A stretch of 64,000 nucleotides of DNA from Melastoma dodecandrum (lineage: Eukaryota; Streptophyta; Magnoliopsida; Myrtales; Melastomataceae), in the NCBI GenBank assembly GCA_029817715.1, contig JARUPY010000189.1:806001-870000 (forward strand), read 5' to 3'. Numbering within the stretch: position 1 is the first letter of the stretch; every line of letters begins with the position of its first letter. Shown here piece by piece: positions 43,941 through 57,700 of the stretch. The notes under the pieces were generated by a model that ran no database searches, was not told the DNA's origin, and saw nothing but the letters and a program-made list of their open reading frames with translations. The translations under genes and the position numbers were made by a program.

Positions 43941-46900
43941 AAATGCAGTTTAAGTTCGAAAAAAAGAGCTGTTTCCAGAAATTCTTAAGAAGTAGTAGAT
44001 CTAGAGAAGTGAATTTTGGGAGGTTCTGATGAAGAAACACTATAAAAGCTTGCCACTGGCGTCTAAATGAGAATTTAGGAAAGAAGGATTCATGGAACAG
44101 CTTTAAAACAAGCTATTTCTTTCTTCTCCTAGGTAGCTGACTCAATTTTTGACAATTAAGGATGCCAAACTCATAGCATATAGAGGAGCAAAGATGCCTT
44201 GGAGGGAAAAGACCACTACCTAAAGGACAGGTGCTTAGACGATTTTGGAGAAACGGAGAATTCTCTTGTTGAGTTAGAGAATGAAAACAACCTCAGATCT
44301 GAGACCACCTCTCTGCAAAACTCTAAAAATTTTTGGCAGAGGGAAGGAGGAAAGGTACAGGGTAAACTGTAGAAGTTACCTGAAAGAAGATCCCTTAGAA
44401 CAGAAGGAAGATCACGTAAGAATAAGCTGAGTACATGGGCTATTTCATAAACACTAGCCCTTGACAACACTAAAGAACTGTAAGTTACAAAAGAAGAAAC
44501 AAATCGGTGCATACAAAATATGCAGTACTGCTAGAATTCATCCCATATGTCACCAAACACACCTCAGGAAAATCAGATACAACACTGCCTCAACCCACTG
44601 AGGACCATGGGGAGAAAGGGGGGGGGGGGAGATTTATATAATATGAGGTGCTTTGGGTGAGGGAAAACTTTAGCTTTTATAAATCAAATCAAATGCTGCC
44701 CTTAGCTGGTACCCACCGCACTAAAGAAGTAATTCTTGGTAAAGTGAAACTGAAAGAATCCTGCTTGCGTCAATGGTCATGCACCATTCAAATAGTTTTC
44801 AAGCCTCAACCAAATTGCATCAGTGCCGCTCATACTAATCCCTTAGACATGTTGGAGATTAAGAACCCACTTCTTGATGATAATAGTATAGAGGAGAAGT
44901 AGGACCATGGATACACTGTTTGATTATGATTATCTTCTGCCTTGTCACCAACAGCACTAGTGCAATTTTTTGGTCCCTACTTGTTTGTACATGCTCATTA
45001 GTGTCACTAACAGCAATAGTGCATTCTTTGGTCCCTACTTGTTTTGACATGTTCATTGGTTGCAGCTCTATTTTTTTTTTTAATTCTGGAACATCACTTT
45101 ATTGAAGAAGGAACTTTTCTGTCGACGATCGCTGAATCTTAATCGCTGCATATGTTTAACTAATGCGGAGATTAGAGAAATAATCAAAGGTCAAAGAATC
45201 AAGTATTGATTACAGGGTTCCGGTTTGAATGAGAGGGATAACAAATTCCGGCCATTTAGTTAATTTGAATAAGTAAATGAGCCGGTTTGAACGAGAGGGT
45301 TTGACCTGAGCCGGTTTGAATGTGTAATTCAAATTTATTTTTTGTGCTTTTGATATGTAGAAGGTATTCATTTTTCGAAAGCAAAAATGTAGGAAGAATC
45401 TCACTCACCCTTCTGAATAAGTGAAATGTGGCTTGGCTAATTGGGGATATCTTAAGGCCTTTAGCCTGGAGACAGTCATTAACTCGACAGTTGTGGTTGG
45501 GGAGTGATATGACTCCAATCTCTATAATGTCCAATATGCACTACTATTTCTTCAGCTATTAATTCAATTTTTTCTCCCCCCAGAAAATTAATGAGGAAAA
45601 TATCTATTTTGTACAGGCCACAACCATTATCTTTCTAGGGTTTCATGGGGTACATTATTGTCCGACCCCATGGGTACATTACTTGAGTTCAACGAAGACC
45701 ACTTGTTTTCAAGGATTGTTCCATAAGCAAACACTGTCCTCCCCAGAGATTTTGAGGAAATTTAATGAATGCAATGAGATAAAAATGTTGACATATTGCT
45801 AAACATGTCTCTTAGACATTGTTTTTTACTGGAAAGCTGAGGTTGGTTAGTCACTTCACTTGACCATACTATCGTGTTGAAGTAAAATAACGGGTCTTGA
45901 TTTCCAACAAGTTTGCTTGGAAATCTTGCTTCTTCTAAAACTATTCCTTCGCTTTCTTGCTGTAATATTTCCCCCGTTAATAATAAGTCATAGCCAATAG
46001 TTGAATCACCCCCCTTCTGGCCATGACCATCAGGGCGTCATTTTGTTGGATTTATTTCATGTTTCTCGACCCTGCCGAATTATATTTCAATTATTTTCTT
46101 CTTTCTCATATTATTTGACAAGGCCAATTTTCTTTCCATCCATGTCGTCCTGTAAGTTCTGTGTGGTAGATGCAAAGGTATATATTTGCATGAGTTAAAA
46201 GGAATCCTAGCATTTCGTCCATTCATCATGAAAGGCCAGCATGAGTAGATGCACTGTGGATGAATTTGAATTTGCCCAAATCTATTTAATGGATTTGTTT
46301 GTTTGCTTCAGAACAGGGAGACTTGTCATGCAAACTGTTTTATGGGTGGCATTGCAACCTTTCAGTCCATTTTGTCGAGGATACGTTGCACATGAATTTA
46401 CCACATGAATTTGTTTTGTTTTCCCAGAACAGTTGGACATACCTTTCTTCCAGTGAAAGATGTTTTTCTGTATCAGGCAGTGTGACCTTTCGGCACATTT
46501 TCGGGGATGGATTTGGCAAATTATGGAGATAAGCCTTTCATTTTCAGTTGCACTGCTGATTTTGCACACTTCCGTAACGCTGAATTTTCACAGGTTTTCT
46601 GTCCTGGTTCTATGGCTTTCATGCAAGAATCATCCCTAGATTAACGAATATTCATTCCCCTGGCATGTAGAAACATTGCCGTACTCAGTGCGCCAAGAAT
46701 AATGCTCTGTGCATGCTTCGTATAAACAGGATGACTGTTTGTTGGGACCACTTTGTTTTGCAATTGGACTTAGTTTAAGTCTCAGGTTCCATGGATTTCT
46801 TTGACTTTGTCTGCTGTCCCACACATAAACTGCCACCACAAAAAGTATTCTGTGAGTGTCGAAAGACAATTCCTAACTTCAATGATATACCTGTGCTGGC

Positions 46901-49585
46901 TTCCATCTCACTGTTAATAACAAAAATGGTTTTGATTAACTTTTGTCCAATGGGGCCAAATTAGTACCAAAGTTATGAAAACCGCTTCTTTTATTCCCTG
47001 CTGAATTGACTAATGTTACTTGCCATTTCTTCTGATATCAAGCATGTCTTCAAAATTCAGGGAGCATCCTTACGAGTGTTTTTGAGTGGATACCTGGAAA
47101 AGATCTGCAACACCCGAAAATTATGGCTAATAATCTCATTAGCCACTCCTGCATACAATGGTATCCGTAATTTTTTGCTCAGTTGGAGTAAAAGTGTAAA
47201 GTCTAGGAGAATTTATGGCTATCAGTCAAGATCGTTAGTATGCATAGGCATGAGATAAATCCTTTAGCAATAGGAATAGTATGGTGTTGAGCCTAAGGAT
47301 GGAGACAAAAGAAAAGGTAAAACACCATGGTTTGGTTTTGTGGTAGTGGTAATGGTAATGGGGTGGTCCCATCGGACGGCGCTGCTACTCCTAAGCGAGA
47401 TAAAAAAGATACACCCAATAGGGTTTTGGCCTTTACGTGTTCTGGGTCTCCACGAAGGGTCGATCCCAAATAGCATTTGGTGAAATGGGGTCCTCTGGAC
47501 TTATTTTTTATTTGCTTGTGCCGGACGATTGGGGGAAGAAAGCACCCAAATTTATGAATTTCTTTATTGGGGGTTGCTGGGGCGGTTCACGCTTTGTTTC
47601 CAAGCTAAGTTAAAGCTTCTTTTGTCATGATATCATGGATGGCCCCATATCACTCGAAATCTTTGGGGAGTTGGGTGGTGGCAAACTTTTCTTGCATGGT
47701 GTAGATCATGATTGGAAGGTTGAAAAATTAGTACCCTGCTGGCGCATTTATAGAATTAGTCAGAGCGATGAAATTCCCTGGGATAGCCTATCAGCCGGCC
47801 GATGGTATCGTCGGCAGTCACGAATTATGCATTAGCGTAAAGCTGATAGAATGTCACTTGTTTTCTCTTAGGAGGAGGACATTAGCACAAAGCTGCCTGA
47901 GATTATCGTGAATTAGGACGGTGAAATTCCCTGTCGTCCCAACTTCACTAGGCTATATAACCGATGTCATCTCCCAAGGGGACCGACGACTCATCTTCCA
48001 GCATCAGTTTGTATTTAATTTGACAATCCGCAGTGATGTCCCTTGAAAACGAAATTCAATACAATCTAACATTCTACTTGTTATAGGGCAGGCATGTTCT
48101 AGAAAGATAATTCTTATTTAGCGTTTCCTTTGGCATTCTTAAAGTTGGAGGAGTTGTACTTGCAATCAGTACAGAATTCGAATCATGTACAGGAGGAGAC
48201 TAGGAACTGTTTGAACGACAACCCCCCTTCCCCACATAGAAACCGTGACACCATCATTTCAGCTTTTGTGTATACATGCATAAAAAAATTCTGTCATTCA
48301 ATATACTTATTGCCTTTGTTGGTTCTCTTTCACAGATAGCACCAAGTGCACGAGAGGGAGGCCAATTATTTCTTCCTTCCAACTCCCCTTGTTTATTCAT
48401 TTGTTAAGAGAATCTTCTTCAACCAATACCTGACAATGGCACAGGTCTGTTATCCAGGAGTTTGTTTATCTTCATCGGATATGAATACTTGGGCTTTTCC
48501 ACCTTGTCCAATCTAATCTGGTCAGTTTAGAGATGGTAAGAGCTAGTTGTTTAACTTTGTTCCCCCCCAGATTAGGTGCATCAGGTTTTGGTTTTATTCT
48601 ATTTATATTATGAGGTGGGCATGAAGGGGACCCTTAAAAGGAATCATTAGAATGGGCCAGCCACAAGTCACTGTCAAACATTTTTAAATAGTTTGGTTTT
48701 GGTTTTTTCTTGGGTTTTGGGGGTATTATAATCAGATGGGGCTCCAACTTCAGCTGTTTAACTGTTCATCCTGATGAGATGAGCATAGTTATCCGTAAGA
48801 GCAAAAAATGCACCACTTCCGATTGAGTAGAAAACCCAGGGGTCACATGTCATTGCTTGCTGTCCTTGACAACGACATGTTAATAGCTAAGATCTAACAG
48901 GGTAAGAACAAGAATTACATGATTAGATTGTCTGAACGTCGCCCCTTGTCCAGATACCTTGTGAAGTCCAAACCCGCCCTAATCCAATTGATTTGAATGG
49001 TTCGCCATGACTTTTTCCAGGGTGCTGATCCACGACAGAGATTTTCCATAAAGAACCTGCAGTGAATTGGTTCCAAACTGTTGAGATTCCCCGGAGGAAG
49101 ATTTGGGGTGTTGAAACAATGAAATGATTGTGTTTCCATTGGAATTCAATAATAGAGGGGGGTGGGTGGGGCAGGTATATGCTGCCTGAAGGCATATCTT
49201 CAGGCAGTCTCCAGAAATATCACACTGCCCTGTTTTGATGAAGGGGGCCATGGCCTTGTTTTGGGATACAGACATCTCTGCCAATGTTTCGGGGAGAAGG
49301 ACGCAGATGCTGGAGATAGTAGATCTTCAAGATGCTGCGAGAGAACGCTGTATGGATGGTTGGTAGGGAAAGGCATAATCTAACACGGTCGATGATGACT
49401 AGTCGGCAACTCTATCAGTGACTTGGAACATGGCTTAACCCTATCAGCTCCACAGCAACAATTTCTCTGATCAATACGAAATGTGTCGAACAACTTGTAA
49501 GCACGGAGTCAATCCCAAGCATTACAGGGACAAAGAAAGCATTCACGACCTTTTCATTTCTGCTTCCAAGCGACTCCTCGGGGGT
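43941..49585. other. 5.6-kb gene-poor region
   Basis: No gene, RNA or mobile element is recognisable. Small ORFs here have no family features. Visible structure: a poly-G run near 44619-44629, a 59-bp tandem duplication (44944-45060), three copies of a CCGGTTTGAA word (45222-45330), and degenerate repeats near 47820-47940 sharing CATTAGC and AAAGCTG and GAAATTCCCTG words. Confidence 0.5.
44944..45060. repeat. Imperfect 59-bp tandem duplication
   Basis: Two units beginning GTCACCAACAGCACTAGTGC and GTCACTAACAGCAATAGTGC share TTTGGTCCCTACTTGTTT and a CATTAGT or CATTGGT end. No coding meaning is apparent. Confidence 0.85.
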
Positions 49586-49867
49586 CTACGCCACGATGGA
49601 GTGTGCGTGGAGGCCCGACCCAAGCACCTCGGAGAGCGCGTCGTACACCATCCGGTGCCTGGACACGAGGGTCTTCCCCTCGAACTTGGGGGAGATAACC
49701 CTCACGTTGAAGTGGGTCTCCCCGGCCCCGCGGTATTCCCGGACTGCGGCGTGGCCAGCGTGCTGGGCCGACACGTCATCGATCTCTAGGATGGTCGTCT
49801 CGAGTAAGCTCTCGAGCTTCGACCGGATCCTCGCCGTCCTCGTTGTCTTGCGGGCGGTGGCAGCCAT
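49586..49867 (-). CDS. BolA-family protein
   Basis: A 93-aa single-exon ORF contains a full BolA domain: IRSKLESLLETTILEIDDVS, QHAGHAAV, ETHFNVRVISPKFEGK, LVSRHRMVYDALSE and LHAHSIVA. BolA proteins pair with monothiol glutaredoxins and share Fe-S clusters through conserved His residues such as that in SRHRMVY. The short basic N terminus (MAATARKTTRTARIR) may be a weak organelle signal; plastid BOLA1 proteins normally carry a longer transit peptide, so compartment is unclear. An in-frame Met 16 codons upstream exists. It is head-to-head with STT3B, 430 bp apart. Confidence 0.87.
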   Translation of the reverse strand: MAATARKTTRTARIRSKLESLLETTILEIDDVSAQHAGHAAVREYRGAGETHFNVRVISPKFEGKTLVSRHRMVYDALSEVLGSGLHAHSIVA

Positions 49868-50297
49868 TACGCGGGCGTCCGTTCTGTCGCCTCGGGGCTG
49901 GACGGTTGGGCCCAATTATTTTTACACAAAAAAGCTCAACACCGTGAAGGCCCAATATAGGCCCACGGTGGGATCATCGGCCCGAAAGCTCATGACTAAA
50001 ACTTTGGTCCTCAGCCTTCTGATTCTTCACGAATAGATTGGAAGTTTTACTTCCCTTACAATTTGATCCAAAACCCTCAGCTCATTTCAGCGTCGGCCAT
50101 CGTCTTCTTCCTCTTCTCAGTTTGACTTCCCACTTCTCCCCCTCCCCCCCCGGTCTTTGGGGTTCTTCTCCTCTTCAGTTCCGCCGCCCCTAAATACGAT
50201 CTTATCGATCCCACCGGTCACTGTCTCATGATGCAATAACGAGATCAAACCTCCGACCCAGATCCCCCGCCCCCCAAAACAACGTATCTCAAGAATA
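49868..50297. promoter_or_regulatory. Bidirectional promoter region between BolA and STT3B
   Basis: Only 430 bp separate the two start codons on opposite strands, and both 5' leaders must lie within it. CT-rich leader tracts are visible at 50100-50180; I see no clear TATA box on either strand. Confidence 0.6.
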
Positions 50298-53200
50298 ATG
50301 GTGACCAAGTCCGAGCCCGTCAATGGCGCCTCGAAGCCGGTTGCTGCCAACCCCAATTCCCCTTTCGGATCTTTTTCCGGTTTCCGATTCGATGTCAAGC
50401 TCAAGACCAAGCAACAGCTCCTCCTTATCAGGGTGTCCACCCTAACCATGATCTACCTCCTCGCCTTCATCACCCGGCTCTTCTCGGTCCTCCGCTACGA
50501 GTCCATGATCCACGAGTTTGATCCTTACTTTAATTACAGGACCACCCTCTTCCTCACGAGGAACGGATTCGTGGAGTTCTGGAACTGGTTTGACTCCGAG
50601 AGCTGGTACCCTTTGGGCAGGATCATCGGGGGGACTTTGTATCCCGGGCTCATGCTCACCGCCGCGTTGATCCATAAGATCCTGCACTTCCTCTCTTTTT
50701 ATGTTCATATCCGCGAGGTCTGTGTGCTTACTGCCCCGTTCTTCGCATCGAATACTGCCCTTGTCGCGTATTTCTTCGGGAAGGAAATATGGGACTCTGG
50801 TGCCGGTTTGGTTGCCGCTGCATTGATCGCAATCTGTCCTGGATATATCTCGCGGTCTGTTGCTGGGAGCTATGATAATGAAGGGGTGGCGATATTTGCT
50901 CTTTTGCTTACCTTTTACCTGTTCGTCAAGGCAGTTAAAACTGGGTCGCTGGCGTGGGCAGTTGGAGCTGCATTTGGATACTTTTATATGGTGTCAGCAT
51001 GGGGAGGTTATGTGTTCATTATCAATTTGTTGCCGCTTTATGTCCTTGTGCTGCTTGTCACGGGGAGGTATTCCATGAGGCTGTACGTGGCATACAATTG
51101 TATGTATGTGCTAGGGCTGTTGCTAGCGATGCAGATTAGGTTTGTCGGGTTCCAGCACGTGCAGTCTGGGGAACATATGGCTGCAATGGGCGTATTTTTC
51201 CTGATGCAGGTGCAAGGGGGTTTTGTTTTCTTTTTTAAACTCTTTTCAGATTGCTTATTGGATGTGTGTTAATATAAATGTGCAAGTCGACTTAGGCTAA
51301 ACATGGAATGGGTGCTTACTGTGGCATTCATTTATTTTTCTTAGAGAGAAATGATCCGATGTTATTGGATGTTAATGTGGAGATATTGGCGTCTGAGATC
51401 TTCCTAGATTAAGCATTGAATCTCCTTTATGGCAAATAGTGTTAGATATGAACATATGGTTGGAATTCGTGGTTCAAACTATTATATTATATATACACTG
51501 TTCTCAAACAGTTTGATCTGTGTCACCGCACCCGTCATACACGTATGATGGCCAGCCATAAAAAAATGAATGGCTTCCCTTTGCTCCTTTGCATGGCTTA
51601 AAGGAAGTCTGCTGGTGATGATGTACGTATGAATCATAACTCCCCTCTTGTAGGTATTTTACTTTCTGGACTGGGTGAAGTACCTCTTAAATGATACGAA
51701 GTTGTTTCAAGCCTTTTTGAGAATTGGGGTGACATCTGCTGTGGTGGTGGGTGCTGTGGCTCTTGGAGTCGGTACAGCTTCCGGATATATATCCCCATGG
51801 ACTGGTCGTTTCTACTCCCTGCTTGATCCTACTTATGCCAAAGACCACATCCCTATTATAGCCTCCGTATCCGAGCATCAGCCCACTGCATGGTCATCCT
51901 TCATGTTTGATTTCCACATTCTTCTGTTCCTGTTCCCAGCCGGTCTTTATTTCTGCTTCAAGCGTCTGCAGGATGCCACTATATTCATAGTAATGTATGG
52001 CCTGACCAGCATGTACTTTGCTGGTGTTATGGTTCGTCTGATTCTTGTTGCAACACCGGCTGTATGCTTGATAAGTGCCATTGCTGTCTCTGCTACTATA
52101 AAGAATTTGACTACTTTGTTGAGGACAAAGACCAGAGTGACCCAATCAGTTTCTAATAAAGCTGCTAGTGGTAACAAGGCATCCTCGAAGGTAGTTTCTA
52201 TTTTGTCTATGTTTGATTATATGCTAGTTTGAAAAAAAAAACTTGGGTGGGTCTGATCTACTTGCGTATTTAGTGGAGCTACTGATTCTTAATTCATAGT
52301 ACAAGACAAGGAACTTTTGATGAATTTTTTTTGGTAAATAATTTGGATGAATTTTATCCTGTCTTTCTTACTTTCTTTCCCGGCCATAGAATTATCATCG
52401 ACTGTTGCTTGATTTTCCGTGGCATCTATCTACATTAATGCCCTCGTTTCGCATTGACTGTACTTAGTATTCTCTGGGCACTTGTCTAGATTTTTCTTTT
52501 GTTCCCAATTATTCTTAATATTGAAAGTACATTGTATAACTTTTTTATGTCATGTTTTTAGGGATCGCTTGACCAATCTCAACCTTTTGGGAAAAATGGT
52601 GCTATTGCTTTACTTTTTGGTGCTTTTTACTTGCTCAGCAAGTTTGCTACCCACTGTACATGGGTCACATCAGAGGCTTACTCCTCGCCCTCAATTGTCT
52701 TGGCTGCGAGGGGTGCCCATGGCAATAGGGTAATCTTTGATGACTATCGTGAGGCATACTTCTGGCTTCGCCAGAACACCCCTCCTGATGCAAAGGTGAT
52801 GTCGTGGTGGGACTACGGGTACCAGATAACTGCTATGGGAAATCGAACAGTCATTGTTGACAACAATACTTGGAACAATACACATATTGCTACAGTGGGG
52901 CGTGCCATGTCATCATATGAGGATGAAGCATATGAAATAATGAGGTTCCTTGATGTGGACTATGTCTTAGTTGTTTTTGGAGGAGTCACTGGCTATTCTT
53001 CAGATGACATCAACAAGTAAGTCTGGTTACTAAATTATCCCGTTCACGAGACAAATAGCTTCTTCTGTTTCCCACGCACTCTATGTACCTGTCACTGTCT
53101 TTTTATTCATAGTCTTCAGAGAAATTTTGAGTGGCATATTTTTGACAAGCGGATTTTCCTAGTTAACAATCCAATGTTTTGTGTGGTGATTATTCAGGCC

Positions 53201-54165
53201 TTATTATAGCTAAGTTTATCCCCGCTAATTCAAGCTATCTGGATTCCTCATTAGTACTTGTGCTTTATCATCTGTATGCTCTTTCTGTTCACCTGAAATT
53301 TTTGAAGCTTTTTTTGCCTTTCAAGCTATGAATGGACTGTTCTCCTGGCTCGTGAAAGATGTATTTTTTCTGTTATTGAAATGTGTATTTTGATTAGATT
53401 GTTGACGAAATGTTCATTGGCTGCGTGTAAGACATCATATTGGTCAACTCTAACTGGTTAAATCATGTCTTACAATTACTGGTTTCCTTTTTTTGCTGGT
53501 CTTGCCTTCTCATTCTAAGGAGTGACATTTGATTGTGAAGTTGACAATTTGTTTTGGGGATACTTATTCTCTTTGCTATTAAGTGGGGAAGTGTTGCCTT
53601 GGAGTGATGCATTTTTTTCATGTATGTAGGTTCTTGTGGATGGTTAGGATTGGTGGCAGCGTCTTCCCTGTCATCAAGGAGCCCGATTACCTTGTGAATG
53701 GTGACTATCGTGTCGACAAAGGTGCAGCGCCAAAGATGCTGAATTGTCTCATGTAAGTCCTAGATCTCTCTTCCCGATTTTTCTGGATGTGCCTCCATCA
53801 TTCTTGTGTTAACCAGCAACCTTATGTGACAGGTACAAGCTATCCTACTATCGCTTTGGGGAGCTGATGACAGAATATGGCAAGCCTCCAGGGTGTGTTT
53901 TGTGTTTTGACTTCTGTCATCTCTTTATCTTGTAGAGAAATCATTGGCTGGATACGATCTCTACTATTTTTGGTACTTTTGGCCTTTGCGTGTTCAGTTC
54001 TTCACGTTCCCCTAATTAGCACCCTTTGTATACAGGTACGATCGTGCAAGAGGGGTCGAGATTGGGAACAAGGACATTAAACTTGAGTACCTAGAGGAGG
54101 CATTTACTACCTCTAACTGGATAGTGCGAATTTACAAAGTGAAGCCACCTAAAAATAGGTTATGA
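50298..54165 (+). CDS. STT3B: Oligosaccharyltransferase catalytic subunit STT3B
   Basis: Exons 50298-51209, 51654-52190, 52562-53016, 53630-53752, 53833-53892, 54036-54165 give 738 aa. This ER multi-pass protein transfers the preassembled glycan from dolichol pyrophosphate to Asn in NXS/T of nascent proteins. Key motifs: [15 protein letters not shown] (metal-binding Asp in the first luminal loop), [14 protein letters not shown] (second Asp/Glu motif), SVSEHQP, the WWDYGYQ signature and DNNTWNNTH. About a dozen membrane helices precede the luminal C-terminal domain. The hydrophilic N terminus, FNYRTTLFL and [11 protein letters not shown] match plant STT3B rather than STT3A. The short end PPKNRL lacks the long Lys-rich tail of STT3A. 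Confidence 0.95.
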
Positions 54166-54783
54166 GATCCCTTATCTCCCGTCTACTCAATACCGTCTTC
54201 CCCTTTCCTATGGAGAACTGCAATAGAGATGTAGAATAGACTTTTACCCGAGCTGTTGATCATGGCTTGTAGAAGTAGAGATGTAACAGAAATGATAGAG
54301 CAGGTTGCCCAGTTCGTATTTATATCGTTTCCTTTGCAACCGCGGACTCCGGGGCTGTTCACGGAGAGAATTTTGTAATGCTTACTGTCTTGACTGTTGA
54401 GGCTTTTTTCACTTTTAAGCTTTGAGGTTGAAAAGTGGAGCATTGATTATGGATCTACTATTGCTTCTTTCCTCGCTGGATGTTTATTACATGACTAGAA
54501 CCATTGCAACTTTTACAGGTAAGAAGGGATATTAGGACGAGTTTTTTGTGTAACTAATTTCATTTCTCCAACAGTTCATAGTTTCCTAACAGACTGCAAT
54601 CTTGAAAAGAGGCTTAACTTGTGGGTATGGCTAATTGCTACTGCACCATATGTACAGACAACCTTCATAACGATGCAAAAACTATGAACTAAGACGGGGA
54701 CATAAGCAACTGGCATTGATTGCCGTAAATTGAGGACTTCAGACAGCATTAGACGACCCATTTACTCCTCCGGAATGGGTTTT

Positions 54784-57700
54784 TCAGTTGCCCAGGAAAC
54801 CATCAACTTTGGTGTTATCCGATCTCGAGAGGAACTTCATGCAGATTGGTGGCTTAACCCCCGCAAGGGCGAGGATTGAGCTGGGGAGAGTCCAGATGCC
54901 GTCTCCGCATATCAGCCCGGAAGCCACGGCGGGACCAAAGGCTTCGGCATTGGGCTTGTTCACCTTCTCCCAGATGAAGAGAATCAGGCTACCGACACAC
55001 ATGTCGATTGCAAAGTAGGGTCCGAGGTAGAAGGGGATGGCCATCGCCATAGGAAGAGGGATGTACTTGGAATACTTCCTATTAAGCCGGTCCCTGATAG
55101 CATTGACCAGGATTGCCGCTGCAAAGAAAGCGTAGCAGAAAGTGAGGCAGTGCTTAGGCAAGGACGAGAAACCATCCACCGCGAGTCGGGCCATGCTTCG
55201 GAAGACGGTGGCATTTGGGTTCGGATACTGGCTGCCTGTTTCTCCAAGGTCATGGAATGCCTTGTAGAAGAGCCAGAATACAGATGGCGAGATGACACAT
55301 CCCATGGCTGTGCCGATCGCCTGACTCACGAACATGGAGCGAGGAGACGCCAGGGTCAAGTAACCAGTCTTGAAATCCTGGGTCAAATCAGAGGCAGTGG
55401 AGACGATGTTCATCATCACACCACACGCTGCCAGACCAGCGAGAACCCCGCCGTGCGAGGCTCCAGCCCAGGCCCCAATGGTGAAGATGGCGAGCTTTCC
55501 ATAAGTCGAAGCGAGAGACCAATCGGTGAGCCCGCACCCGTATGCATTGCAGAATGCTAGGATGGGAGCAACCGAGTAGATGACCAATATGTAGTACCAT
55601 TTGAGTTGATGGAAGATATGAGGAAGAGTAATGATCGAGATGACCGCAATGGTGATGTAGCCCACAATGGCCAGCGATGTGGGGATTTGATCTTTTAGGA
55701 AGAGCTCCGTCCTACGCTGGTCATCATAGGATAGCTGAGGAATATCCTCGGCGGAATTCTTCGAAGTGGGCAAGATGACAGCCTTCTTTCTGTTCCGGAG
55801 CTGGACGTACAACCCCATCAAGGTTCGACTAAGCACTTTGCAGAAGTTGTACAACCCGTCTCCCAAGATCACAGCGATCGCGATAAAAACCTGCATCACG
55901 GAGCATTGCACCATGAGCCATGGCCTCGCATCCAACCAAAAGTCTAATGTGGATTCATATCTGAGATTACCTTGTAACCTTGAAGGCCATGCATGCTGCT
56001 TAAGGGAAGATCTGCTGAAAACCAATCGCCCTTCTTCTTTTCAATAAGAGGCCACATTAATCCCCAGGAAAGAATTCCTCCAAGAAGCACCGATATGTTG
56101 ATTATATATGGGCAGATCATCCCGACACCGACATACGTAGCGGAGAAGTCAAAGTAAAATCTTCACGACAAGACAAAAACAACACATCAGATGAAAACTG
56201 AAGCATCGCCCATGGCCCAAAAATGTTAGACGAGATTAAGAGCCTCATGGTACCTGTTTTTGTAAGCCTGAAGGCCAAGAGATGGGAAGCTGGAGAATCC
56301 ACAGTTGTCTCCGGCTGTATAGAACCACTGAAAGAAGCCCCATAAGAAGCTAAAGGAGAAAAACTTCCCCAACTCCCTCACTTGTTTCCTTTAGAAGAAA
56401 GAGATTCGCTCAACTCAGATATTACAAGCCTACTTCTGAAGCAAAACAGAGTGATTGCAGGAGCGGATTGTTGTCTTACTTGGCGAGTTTAGCCCCTTCA
56501 GGTGTGTGGAAGCTGTTGATAAGATGAGCCGTCGCAGTTCCACTTGGATAAGTCAATTTGAAGTCGATGATCATTATCTGCGACCAAAGACAGAAACACT
56601 CAATCAGTTCTCCACATAATCCAGGAAGTTTAGTAAAAGTAGATGGTAAAAGAGATACCTTTCTTAGAGGCACGACAGAGAAAAGGCCGAGGAAACTGAC
56701 AACAAACAGGAAGCCAATCATCCAAGAAAGAGAAGGATTCTTATAGTCATTTGCGCTTGGAAGATCTCCCGCTACTTTAGTTGCATTTGCAATGCGCTCG
56801 CTCATGGCAAAAAGATAACTTCCAAAACCTCCTGTTGACATGAACATGAGCAACGGAATTCAGGCATAATGTTTTCAGATTGCATAGAAACAGCTAAAGA
56901 AGTCAAGACTTCATGAAGATTTTCGATTGTCTAACCAGTAAGTACTAATCGGTTGACTTCTGGTACAGCAAAAGCCATGACTACCAAAAACGGAGGACTT
57001 TTCTCGGGGCTACTCCTCAATTAAGGCGTTTTATTCGCTACTTCATTATTCAACATTTTCATGGTGCTAGTGATAATCTCTAGAACTAGAGAGGAAAGAT
57101 AAGAGATTCACTAAGTTCAGAATACTTTTCTGCAAAGAAGCTAGATCGTTGTTTTTCCTCATCTACACTTCCAAAAATAAAGGCTGGACTTTTCCCATTG
57201 GAAAACAGATCTGAAACTGTGGAAAAAACAATGTAAACCCAAAATTTTACCAGTCGTAGCCGTCATATAAACCAGCAAAACAGCAAGTCGAGTCAAGATG
57301 AACAACAAAAAGAAGCGGCACGAATGTTATTGAATCTTGACCATTGAGCATTGAATGCTCAACAAATTGCTGATCCTAATATGATTAGGATTAGGACCAT
57401 TTGGTCCATCATCAATAGCACCCCAATTTTTTAATAGAAAATCTAATTAGAAGTAGTACTTTTACATCTGGATTTAGCTTTATTACTGTAAAAGCTACTT
57501 TACTAATAGAATCTCCCAAGAACAGAATTAGCATAATCGTGGAGCAAGAATCTGCAGCAGTATCGGGCGCTACTGAACTAATAAGCTTCCGGTCCTCATC
57601 AGACCATGAAGACCGAAAACTTCAAACAGAAAACTTCAGACAGATCTTTAATCAGGAATTATTTCATTCCCCATGAATTTCGAACCACGAAACGAAATCA

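Noticed and set aside
47635..47835. A 66-codon ORF in the gene-poor region
   Set aside because: No homologue recognised, no neighbouring exons with matching splice phases.
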